Source of the DNA: Ricinus communis
Lineage: Eukaryota; Streptophyta; Magnoliopsida; Malpighiales; Euphorbiaceae
NCBI RefSeq assembly: GCF_019578655.1
Contig: NC_063263.1
Span: forward strand, 18,909,001-18,973,000
Direction of reading: 5' to 3'
Length of the DNA stretch: 64,000 bases
The notes below the pieces were generated by a model. The model searched no databases. It had not been told where the DNA came from and worked only from the letters and a program-made list of their open reading frames with translations. This document shows, one piece after another, positions 12,150 through 28,329 of this stretch (its first letter is position 1; each line of letters starts with the position of its first letter). The position numbers and the translations under genes are program-made.

Positions 12150-13914
12150 TTTGAAAAGATGTGGGGAAGGATAGGTGGGTTTTATCAGATTGGAAAAGAA
12201 ATGAAGGAAAAGCTGGTACTTTACTGATCCTGATGATAAAGGCATTGCCTTTTTTTTTTTTTTTCTTATTTCATTTCTTCAGTTTACTGGCATGTTATTT
12301 GTTGCATTATCAACTTTTTTTATCAATGTTTCATGTGGTGTGCCTTGCCAAAATTATATTCAAAAACTTTCTGGATTCAATGTGTGTATGAACTGATCTG
12401 CATGATGTTATTATTTCTTGAAACTCCCCTGTTTCTTAGTCTTTTCTTTTCATCACTGATTATGTTACAAATTCATGATGTTCAATACTTTATCAAAGAC
12501 ATCTTTTGGTAACTTTGTACTTGATATACTTTCCTTCTTGGCTCTTCTTGCTTTCACAAAAGAGGGAAACAGAGAAAAGAAGGAAACTACAAAGTGGCAT
12601 TTCAAGCACTTTGGGCAGGGTCTCTTTAATTTTTATACAGGGAACTGGCTCAACTTCATTACTTGTAGAAGAAATCATGCATGAGAGCTCTTATTCCTAC
12701 CTAAATGTGCATAAGGGTTAAATGGGAAAACCCACTGTTTCGCCAAGATTCTATTATCGTCTGCTCTTTTGCCCATTGTCATGAACAGCTGTATTTATTG
12801 GGATGTCTTGGTTACAATTTTATTTCATGTGCTTGTAAATTCTCTGACAGCTCTTATTTCCCCTTCTGCAGTTTTATGTTTGGACCTGATGTATGAGGTG
12901 TGGCAGACAGAGAAAAGAGCTCCATGTTACACACTCTTACCAGGGACCCATAAGAAAAGATGTACAATGTGAAACTGACAAGGTAACTCACTTCTATACA
13001 TTTATTCTTAGGCCCAATGCATCTTTCAGTATCTTAGTTGATAATGGAGGAAGAGAATCTGGAAGCCCGCATACAGACTGGGATATCCTTCCTCCATGGA
13101 AAATCAAAAACACAAAAGCAAAGAAGGTAAACAGAACAGTCCATGAGATAATGTTCAACATACTGGGGCATCTCCCCATATACAAGTAAACTTTTAGGAT
13201 TTCAGAAAGAACCCTGAAAATGAACCCCTCTATATTATATCTGGTGGTGGTATGATAATAATCCACAGTGCAAAATGCAAAACAATCATATTGCTTACGA
13301 CACAACTTCATTTCTCAAACTGAACAAGCTTTTTGCAATTTCAAACCAACTTTTAAACCTCGGCTGGACTTTTTAAGGCTTCAATGTTGTTGGCTTTGTT
13401 ATGATCAATAAATATCTTCCTTATTCTTTTCTCCACAGTGCTAGTTGAATAGCTAACTCCACAGCTAAGTTAGTCGCAGGTGAGGCACGAGGCGTCGTAT
13501 TCCTGTTCATGGATCTATTGCAACTCAGAAAACCCGAGAATTCCTTTTCTTGGTTCCTTGTTGCTCCCTTGAACCACCTCTGTAATGTGGGAGAAGTGCA
13601 CTCTGCCTCCAGGACATTATAGAACACACAATATGTTAGTCCAGTTGAGCTTCCCCTTACATAGAGGATATATTTAACAAGTATGAATTGTAGGATGTAA
13701 CAGAATTGTTATACAATTTTTTCGAGGCAACTGCAAGTGTGCATTTACATTTCCTCAGACCATGCAATCAATCCAACAATTGTATCAGATTTGACTTTCT
13801 AATTTATTTAGTGAACCTTCATTATCTTCTCATTTATTTTTTCCAGAGTTTGAAGATGATCCTGACCTCTATGTTCTGAAGCCAATTACATATGTGGGTC
13901 TTGAACTGTGGCAG
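12150..13914 (+). pseudogene. Broken calreticulin gene relic (CRT3-type)
   Basis: Three separated pieces read as calreticulin. Piece A (about 12150-12249) encodes RWVLSDWKRNEGKAGT and, after a frame break, TDPDDKG, which match the N-domain. Piece B (12872-13126) starts after a good acceptor with MFGPD, hits an in-frame TGA at 12894-12896, then continues in another frame with [30 protein letters not shown] and [12 protein letters not shown], the core of the lectin domain up to the P-domain border. Piece C (13847-13914) encodes [23 protein letters not shown] (written with its split first codon), which is the exon after the P-domain, and ends in a GTCAGT donor. The P-domain repeats, the signal peptide, part of the N-domain and the acidic or basic C-tail with the ER-retention signal are missing. 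The wording FYTFILRP and DDPDLYVLK fits the CRT3 branch (in Arabidopsis an ER chaperone for receptor kinases such as EFR and mutant BRI1) better than CRT1/2. Introns remain, so this is a decayed gene copy and not a processed pseudogene. Confidence 0.85.
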
Positions 13915-14049
13915 GTCAGTCTCCCATGACTTCTCTTGATCTACTTGTGAAATTTAGTTTGGAAGAAATGAAGATGAACACGTCAAAGATATATATTATT
14001 AAGTTTCTAGCCTTTCAACTATCGTACTAATGCAAGTAATTATATGATT
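13915..14049. other. Sequence following the calreticulin relic
   Basis: The donor after piece C opens into AT-rich DNA which runs into the foldback element. No following calreticulin exon (the VKAGSVFDN region) could be found. Confidence 0.5.
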
Positions 14050-14706
14050 GGTCACCTAATTATGCCCCTAGTTTAATTTAGTCACTTGATTTTTAATTTA
14101 CTTTATCAAATTTATTTAATTTTAATTTGGATTACATAATAGTCACTTTAGTTTGATTTTCAATTTGTTTCATGTCCCCGTCAGCATCAAATTCAGGATA
14201 TCTGATCTTTACTTTTCTATTCCCATCATTTTTTTCATCTTCAACATAATTCTCACTTTGCTGAGCACTATCCTTTAAAATTATTTTGACTCTATTATTT
14301 CTACCTAGAATATTTGTCTTTATACCTATGTCAAACGACTTTTTAAAACGTGAATTATCCTCATGAGGAACTAATTGATAGTGACTATGATGTGTCACAT
14401 GAAGATGATTCACTTTTTTAGAAATCTGTCAACGTAGGTATTGAGAGAAATATTCTAAATAACAACAATAAAATTAAATAATTTTAAATGAGAATGCTGA
14501 ATAAAGTGAGAGACATAATAATAAAGATGAAGAAAATAACATAAATAAAAGATAAAAATCATACATTCTGAATTTGATGTAGATGGAAACACGAGACAAA
14601 TTGAAACACAGACTAAAATGATCATTATGCGATCCAAATTAAAATTAAGTTTACGAGAAAAATTGAAATTATATGACCAAATTGAAACTAAATACATAAT
14701 TAAGAC
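14050..14706. mobile_element. Foldback MITE with long terminal inverted repeats
   Basis: The left arm (about 14050-14260) and the reverse complement of the right arm (about 14500-14706) match over roughly 150-200 bases. Shared blocks include TTAATTTTAATTTGGAT, CAATTTG, CATCAAATTCAG and the end motif TAATTATG...TAGTTT..AATTT.GTCA. The arms have diverged by perhaps a quarter, so the insertion is old. Open frames on the minus strand here (14132-14413, 14455-14697) are by-products of the arms. Exact ends and target duplication could not be fixed by eye. Confidence 0.7.
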
Positions 14707-17374
14707 TATCTCTAATAATGCATTCTAAGGAACATATATTAAATTTGAAGCAGCAAACTAGAGAAGTTTGATTATAAAATGTGAGGAAGATTGTTACATT
14801 GTTGCAAAGATTGTTACATATTCTTAATGCTCAAATGAAACTTTATGTGAGATTTAACATACAAATTTGCTTATGCAATATGATCTCCATGACTTTGATT
14901 GCAAAGGACATATTTCTTCCTTACCTTCTCTCTTTATATTTTTTATTTCTATTTTGGGTTTTGCAGGAAGAATTTTAATGTATGTGGCTTCTTAAATTGC
15001 ATCATACAATTCAAAAGGAAAGGAGTTTTAAATTGCTTAATGCAGCAATTTTTTTTTCTTGGATCTAACATAATGTAAAGTGCCTTATGTTGTATAGGTA
15101 TTGTTGTAACATTGAATTCATCCCCCCTAAAAGTAACTTCCTCAAGCTTGCTTTATTTTTTTTTTCTTATAGAAATCATCAATTTTTATTTATTAAATAT
15201 AAGAAGTACAATCAAATAAATAATAAAAATAAAAAATACACAATCAAGAAATAGAAAAAAAATTCACTTCAATAGTAAAATTCTATATTTATATTCTTCA
15301 ATTGCATTAATAAATTAAATAATAAAATCTGTGCACCCTATTTAATGACTATATTAATTAGAAATCGAATCTTTAATATTTAAATGAGTCTAATTATAAA
15401 AATAATAAAATAATAAAAAAATAAAAATCCTATTAATAATAAAAGAAAATAAATACTGTATTTAATGATCAAAATAAAAAGATATAAAGAAAAAAAAAGA
15501 ATCAACTTTCATTTAGGATATGATCGGTATTAATAAAACAAGATTAATGAAAAATAATAAGAGCGGTTAGAAATTTGTAATCCACAACTCATTATTATTT
15601 GCTTACCAACTTCCCCAAATCTAACTTACTGATGGATCCATTAATGTTAATTTCTACTCCATTAAAACTAAGGTGTTTATGAAAAATGAACTGTAGAGAA
15701 TTGTAGAGACAACAATGGTGGACAGATGAATGCATAAATATATATAAAAAAGAGTCATTCTTTAAATAAATCTTTCTAAAAATATGTATACCCTATATCA
15801 ATCTATTATAAGTATTTTTATTTCCACAAAATATTAATTCATAATAACTCTTAATATAAATCCAAATAATAATATAAAATGATTGAAGTGTTCTCTTTTG
15901 ATAAATAGTAGAATTGGGATAGTGCAGTAAATAACAGTCCATGTGTTTTAATTTTATGCCTTGATACGAACATGTCCCATTAAACTCTTTTTTGAATATT
16001 TTTCTTTATAATTTTTTCTCTTGACTGATATTACTTAGAATTATATAATAAAACTTAAGTGAGATAGAGATAGAAATACATATTATCATCATATTATATA
16101 TAAAAATATATCATTAAAATCTTTAAATATCATAAATAATTATATATAATTTGAAGGTATCACTTTTGTAGAACCAGCGCCATGTGATATTGGAAATGAT
16201 TTCTAAGACATGGATGTTTATATTGATTTTGATGGTAGAATTTACTTTCAATAATCATATTATTGTCTTCTATAATAATAATAATTATTATTATTATCAT
16301 TATTATCACATGTTACCTACACCACCTACCCACTTCATCCCTTTAGACTTTGTAATAGCAAAGAAATGGGAATGGCAAAATATATTTAGCCTACCCATTA
16401 ATAGAGATGAGTGAATGGCATCATAATTATAAAGAAATACATTAACCCATTTAGTCAATAATAGCTGGCCAAACATTGAATATTACATGTGCCACACAGT
16501 TTGGAAGAATTCACTTCCCTTTTTGTTATTTTTCCATTTCCAATTTTTTCTTTTGTTATATGTTACATTTTGAAACAGAATAAATCAATTTCTTTTGTTA
16601 TATGTTACATTTTGAAACAGAATAAATCAATCCACATATTATTAAGTAATTGGAAACCATTGTTGAGTTTACATCATTGGCAAAAGAAATCTCTGATTTA
16701 GTAGAAGTTTGAGAACTTTGTCAATAAAAAGGAAGCTTTTCTACTCACCCAATAATATAAATTGCTAGGTTATAATGTTTTATGTAAATAGTATTTTATG
16801 TGAAAAAAAAAGATTATGATGTTAGTATTTTATATTGTGAAAATAAATTCACCTTTTACTATTTAAATAATAAAATATAAAAATATATTTTATTTTATTA
16901 CTATTTATTTATTTAAAGGGTCTCAAATAAAAATATTATTATAATAAACTAATCTAAATTAAATTTTTATTGATTCTATCTCTTATTTTTTAGCTAAAAG
17001 AATAGATTTTTTTGTTCAATGTATAAATTTTTTTTAAAAAAAATCTAATAAAATTGAAATGAAATTCTTTCCATACATTAAAGAGATTATATTTTAGAAA
17101 ATGGAAATGTGAGAGGTTATGAGAAATGGAAGATTTATAGTTTTCATTACATAGTAAAATGTGATGGACAAAAGCCATCAAAGAAAAATCTTTTTCTTTT
17201 TGTTTCTCTTGGTTTCATTTTGTATTGTTCTTCACTCTCATAAAACAAATTTTTTATCTTATCACAATTAAAATAAAAGAGAAAAAAAAACTATATTTAT
17301 ATAAAAAGAAATATAAGATAATGAAATAGAAATAAAAACAAAAATTAGAAAAGAAAAAGACAAGGAGGATCAAA
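14707..17374. other. AT-rich intergenic region
   Basis: No coding sequence or RNA gene recognised. It contains A/T runs, an (ATT)n tract near 16273-16306 and the 42-bp tandem duplication at 16547. A frame ending GAAGAATTTTAA at 14967-14978 sits behind a good acceptor and could be joined to the calreticulin relic, but it does not encode the calreticulin continuation. Confidence 0.65.
16547..16630. repeat. Perfect or near-perfect tandem duplication, 42 bp x 2
   Basis: The unit beginning TTTCTTTTGTTATATG starts at 16547 and again at 16589 and ends in AATAAATCAA both times. No difference between copies was seen, which implies a recent duplication. Confidence 0.95.
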
Positions 17375-17530
17375 CTTTACGCGTAATCTGCCACATGGGC
17401 CCCACTAAAGCGGTTAATGACGCAACCTTCCATGCCCAACACCTGTACCCACTTCCACGTGTCTTGTCTTTTCATTTTATGCTTTCTGGTTTTCGCTAAT
17501 CTCACCCGCTTGTAGTTTTATCTCTGGTAA
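17375..17530 (+). promoter_or_regulatory. G+C-richer island with a G-box, possible distal promoter or leader exon of the glyoxalase gene
   Basis: In the middle of AT-rich DNA, about 150 bases are of balanced composition. CACGTG lies at 17456-17461 and reads CACGTGTC, which contains the ABRE core ACGTGTC. A strong donor-like CTG|GTAAGT follows at about 17526. This could be the promoter and a noncoding first exon for the glyoxalase II gene, whose coding start is 1.3 kb downstream, or a conserved regulatory island. A second CT-rich leader-like stretch at 18660-18790 is a competing transcription start region. Confidence 0.35.
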
Positions 17531-18659
17531 GTTTCTGAAAGCTCTTTGACAATTGACTTAATTCCAACTTGAATGTTTATCTTTAGTTTAAAAAGGAAAA
17601 AGAAAAAAGATGGAAGGATTTTATTTTTATTTTATTTTATTGAATTGAATAAAAAAATTTATTTTGTTAGTGAATTATACAAGAAATTTTAATTTTTCAT
17701 GGTTTTATTTAAAATTTATTACTAGTTTTGAATTTCACCATTTTAATGATAAATATAATTACTACAAAATATTATTTGAATTGGATATAAGATAATAGAT
17801 ATTACAATGATCTTAGAATTATTAAATATAAAATTTTTAAATTTATTTTAAAAATCAGTAAAAATACGTTAACTTTAGATAATTAAAAGTTAGAATTATT
17901 ATCTTATTATAATTTATATTAAAAATATTCTTTACATCCCTAAAAATTATTATTTTATAAAACTTCTAAATTAGATGAAATTATTTATATTTAACTTTCA
18001 GATTACTTAAATATTCAGTTTAGTTGTTGATTTAGAAAAACATAAAATAAAATTTAAAATTTAGTTTAAATCATAAAAATATTTATTTTTAAGTAATGAA
18101 AAATTTTAAATTTTTTATTTCTATTAAAAAATTTAAATTTTTTATTTCTATTCTACTTTAGTCTCTTTTATTTTTATAATAAATATAAAAGAATAGCTAT
18201 TGTTGTTACGTGGTATATTATTTGTTGATTTTTTTCATAAATAGAGAATAAAATATAATTATTAAAAAATTGAAAAGAAAATAAAAAATGGTGAAATTTT
18301 AGAATAGTTTCCTTTTTATCTTTATTTATGAGATATCTTAAATGATCTGTAAAGGAAAAAACTCAGTCTTTAAATTTAGATACCATATTATCTCCGAGAA
18401 AAAGAATAGAAATATACTGTCATGTTTAAGAAATTAAATAAAGGCGTAGCGGTGGTAGTTTTCTAGTAAGGAAAAGAGAGATGTTAAAAAAGAAGTAAGG
18501 ATAAAAGAGAACTGAAAAAGGGAATGAATCAATTGTTTACCTTTTCTTATTTATTTTTCTTTTTGGAATTTTTTTGAGCAATATTTTTTATTTTTATTAT
18601 TATTTTCTGTATCAAAGTATCAAAATCAGTAATGATTCTGAGTGTGTGTCAAAGTGCCA

Positions 18660-18851
18660 CCCATTTGCCAACCCACAAATCGCAATTACTCTTTCTTCTC
18701 TCTTTCTCTGACTCTCTCAACCACTTTCTTTTTCTAATTTTTTTATTTATATAAAAGAAAATTCTCTTTCTCTTAAAATTCTTTCTTTTCTTTGTTTTAT
18801 TTTATTTTATTTTTGTTTTTGTGTGTTAATTTAAGTACCCATAAGAGAGTG
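18660..18851 (+). promoter_or_regulatory. CT-rich 5' leader region of the glyoxalase II gene
   Basis: The sequence changes from AT-rich to CT-rich (TCTTTCTTCTCTCTTTCTCTG) and leads to the first ATG at 18852. Pyrimidine-rich leaders just upstream of a start codon are common in plant genes. There is no clear TATA box. Confidence 0.4.
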
Positions 18852-24508
<5,657 letters not shown>

Positions 24509-27500
24509 TATTGAAGTACAGTGTATGTGTTTGTTTATAGGATAGGTACTCCTTGCTTGTTCTGTCCATATATTTTTTTTGTTTTTTCTTTTTGGATATG
24601 AAGTCCTTTTTGATCCTACTCGAAATCCATTCGATGATGACGAAAATTTTCTATCCTGTGGAAAATGGTTCAAGTGTATGATTGTTGTAGACCTCTGGAA
24701 TCAGAATTCATATCGAACTATTTGCATCCAAAATAATTGACCATTTTGTACTTCTGGCAAATTTTTTATTCTAGCAGAAAATTCTGTGAATCTTGGTTAT
24801 AATATTTGCTGATGCAGATGCCTTATTTTTACCTAGGAATCTGTTTTTTTTTTTCTTTTAATTCTTGATTGTAATTTATGAAATAACACATTAAGCTTTA
24901 TTTATGTTATGCATGTAATTGGGCTATTGAGTTTGGTTTTCAATGGGCATTTTAGAATATATATCATTGGACTAGCAGTTCTTGCACCCTTTAATCTCTC
25001 ATAACTTTCTGGAGTCGTACATATCCAAAAATAATTTGCAAGTAATCATATGAATAATTTGCATTATATTCAAACATAAAAATTTCATTTAGAAGTAATT
25101 TCTTTTAATGGAAATATATTTGCAAATGAAATGAAAATTTATACCAAAGTTTAGTAGATTTTTTTGGAGAAAAAGGTATTTTATAGAATAATTTTTTTTT
25201 ACTTTTTTATATTTGGTTTTTAATTTATAATTTTATTATACAATAAGTAAACTTATACTTATAATATAATTTTTACATTTATTTTTATATAACAGGGAGG
25301 AGCTGCCCAGGAACAAAACCCTTGTGTGTGTAAATATTTTCTATTTTTCTTTAATGTGATTTGGTTTTTGGAATTGTAGGTTTAGGGTTAGGCATTGTAG
25401 GTGATGGATGGGTTTACCTAACACCATTTGTGTAGCTAATAGATTTCAAACCCATCTTACATCTCAATCAAGACACTCAGTCATACACTTCATGAGATAA
25501 TCTTATCCTCCTTTTGCATACCATTTATGAAAATTATCAATGTCACCTCAAATTTGGATTGTACTGACATCTTTTTGTCTCCAATCAAATATGATTTATT
25601 AATGTTTATAATTTTCATTTTAAATTTTTAAATTAAATGTTGAGATTCTAGTACAATATATTTAAAGCTTAGAAAAATGAGATAGTTATTTATTGGATAA
25701 TAAATTTAAACTGTTATTTTTTAATTTATCAATCATTCCATCATAACCTATTATGTTGTCAATAACATAAAAGGTTTTATTTATTTATTTATTATTCTTT
25801 GGCATCAATACCCTATTTTGGTAGTTATTTATAATTTTCTCATTCTTAGGTAACCCACTACTGAGGACTAAATGGTGTTTGGCTAGCTAACTAGGGAATA
25901 AATGCACTAAGCCATGAGATAATAGGCTTTCTTGACTATCATTTGAATAAGTACAATTGGTGATAAATATTATATGCATTGACTAATTTACTTCTCTAAT
26001 TTTATTTTAAGATAATGATCTCACAATGTAATGCTTGATGCATAATATGAGAATTGGGTTGAGTAAATTAAGGAGGACTGACTGTTTAAGTCATCAAAAT
26101 TAAGGTACTTTTATTGCAATTGACAATGAAATTTTATTTTTATAATGCTAAAGAGAGGTGTCAAATTTTCATAAGAGCAATCACTTTTTAGAGTTTGCTT
26201 TACATGGAAGAGTGTTTTAGTCAAGCCAATGCTCTATTGGCTTTTTGGCCTTAGTTATGAGAGATCCCATAAAAGAGTTCACTTTTGTTATTAGATTAGA
26301 CATTTTCTTTTCTACTTTAGAGGCTATTTTGCAATTGGTGGTGGGTACATTCCATTTTATTAATTGTCTTTGTAAAGCTGATTGCTATAACTTGCTGCTC
26401 CTTTCCCTCATCTTTTAGGAACATAATAAAGGTCATGAAGAATTGTGTTTTTCATGATTAAAAAGTGGGAACATATACTTATTTTCATTATTCTATTATA
26501 TTCCTCCCTATTTGAAATTAATTTCTCATAGATTAAAAACTAGAAAAAATATGAGATTCATAATTAATTTTTCATGAATTGAAAATTGAAAAAAGTACAA
26601 GGTTCATAATTGTCCATCTAACAAAAATTTCTCAATCCTATAATTTTAATAATTAATATATACTAATCATATATCTAAATAAAAAAACATCATATTCCAA
26701 TATATCAAATAATCTTATATATAATTGTCAAAAAATAAAACCAATTAGGTTTAAAAATATCATTACATTTAAATGTTTACATTATGAGGATGTTTAGTAT
26801 AATTATTGGAGAGTAACTAATAATTTTTTAATTTTTAGCTATATTAAAATATTTGATAGTATTTTTTAAACAGCTATTAAGACATTAAAAAATTTCAATT
26901 TATAACATTTTCAATATAAAATTTTCATCAAAAACATATTTATATAAATAAATAAATTGAATTGAATTTTTTGTATTATTAATTTCTATATTGTTACTTT
27001 TAACTATTATTAATTTGATTTGAATATATTAGATACAATATAAAGTTATTCTATATACCTTTTAAGAATACTAATTTAAAAATTTATAAACAAAAATAAA
27101 AAAAATAACATAAATTGTTTCTTATAAAATTAAAATAATCAATAGTATCATATTTACTGTTTTAACTTATTAACATAGAATTAATCATTACATAAATAAA
27201 ATATTTTATTATATAATTATATATTATTTAAGATACATACACATATATAATTAATAAGCCATTAAATCAATAATATTATGTTATATAATTTTTAAAATAA
27301 GAGTTTAATTGATGTGTATATTAATCATTAAATATATAATATGTAATAACTAATAGTAATTTACTAAATATTTAAAATTAATTAATTACCAGCTACCATT
27401 AAACAATTATCTCTGCTACTAATATCGTTTATTTACAATATCTTAATCATATTATCTCCATATTGTCAATCTATCAAATAAAAATATACTAATTATTATA

Positions 27501-28180
27501 TAGTAATCTTGATTAAATAGTTTTCTTTTATTCATATAAGATTTAACAGGCCATAGAAATTAAATACATAATATAAATAGTCATTTTTTTTTATATTCAT
27601 TTAGAAGTGTCAAAATGGATCGTAACAAACCCGATTCGCCAGGCACGAAAAATATACGGGTTAAAGTTGAGAATTTTTACGATCCATTAACACGTTTTGA
27701 CATTCCTGCACTCCTTATAAAAATCAAAACTCACCTAATGTGGAAAAAAAAATTCAAACTCACCTCTCACTCTAAAAAACAATACTAATTTATAATTAAA
27801 TTCATACATAACTAAGATTGTATTAAATACCTATTTGCCTCTAATAAAAAATAAAAAGTAAAAAATATCCAAGAGTATGTATCACTATTTACTATAATAA
27901 TTATGTGAAAAAAAGAAAAGAAAACTCTTTTCCTCAGAAAACACATTACATCCATTAGATAGGTTTGGTGAGTTAGAATTAGAAGACAACAAAACAAAAC
28001 AAAAATTTTAAAAGGAATATAAATTCACCTCCCAAATTAATAAAACTAGAAAAGAAAAAAAAAAAAAAAAAAGAAGACCTGAAGCCATAGAAAAAGAAAA
28101 TGATGGGACCCAGCAACAACAAGAGCTACAGTAAACCAAATAGAAAAGCAACAAAACGTCGCTGTACATACTTTCCGCGC
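24509..28180. other. Intergenic region between glyoxalase II and the HSD-like gene
   Basis: The first 350 bases are likely 3'UTR and flank of the glyoxalase gene. The rest is AT-rich with no convincing gene on either strand. It contains a small hairpin element at 27604-27716 (separate entry). From about 28,090 the composition changes to promoter-like sequence. Confidence 0.65.
27604..27716. mobile_element. Small palindromic MITE-like hairpin
   Basis: The left arm GTGTCAAAATGGATCGTAA is mirrored on the right by TTACGATCCATTAACACGTTTTGACAT. The outer part (TGTCAAAA) and inner part (TGGATCGTAA) are both kept; the right arm has 8 extra bases. Nested further inside, AACCCG at about 27628 pairs with CGGGTT at about 27658. 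A 113-bp self-complementary unit of this kind fits a deleted miniature inverted-repeat transposon. Confidence 0.55.
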
Positions 28181-28205
28181 CAAATTCCTTCCTTTTATAT
28201 ATATA
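28177..28205 (+). promoter_or_regulatory. Core promoter of the HSD-like gene: TATA box and E2F-like site
   Basis: A TATATATATA stretch at 28196-28205 lies about 125 bases before the ATG at 28330, with CT-rich leader between. Just upstream, GCGCCAAA at 28177-28184 is TTTGGCGC on the other strand and matches the E2F consensus WTTSSCSS. The TATA call is reasonable; the E2F role is only a motif match. Confidence 0.5.
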
Positions 28206-28329
28206 CTTGACAATTACACATCGTTACACTCTGGTCATATTTTCTCATTTCTTCTTTCGAATCCTTTTTGTTTTTTTTCTTTAAATCTTCTTTTTATTTT
28301 CTGTTTCCTCTGTATTAATTAATCAAGTA

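Noticed and set aside
12983..13011. A GT...AG pair that could define an intron between CETDK and RPNAS in the calreticulin relic
   Set aside because: It would be only 29 bases long, too short for a plant intron, and the sequence in between encodes the expected calreticulin residues VTHFYTFIL.
14132..14697. Two minus-strand open frames of 93 and 80 residues
   Set aside because: They fall on the two arms and centre of the foldback element and have no protein-like features.
12893..14978. A phase-consistent three-exon small protein (12893-13126, 13849-13914, 14967-14978) ending in QEEF
   Set aside because: The first two parts are calreticulin fragments and the last adds only three residues that are not the calreticulin continuation. 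The start ATG lies just before the point where the calreticulin frame is re-entered after a frameshift. This is a relic, not a new gene.
25380..25910. Possible inverted pair AACACCATTT / AAATGGTGTT about 440 bases apart
   Set aside because: The match does not extend beyond about ten bases in a consistent way.
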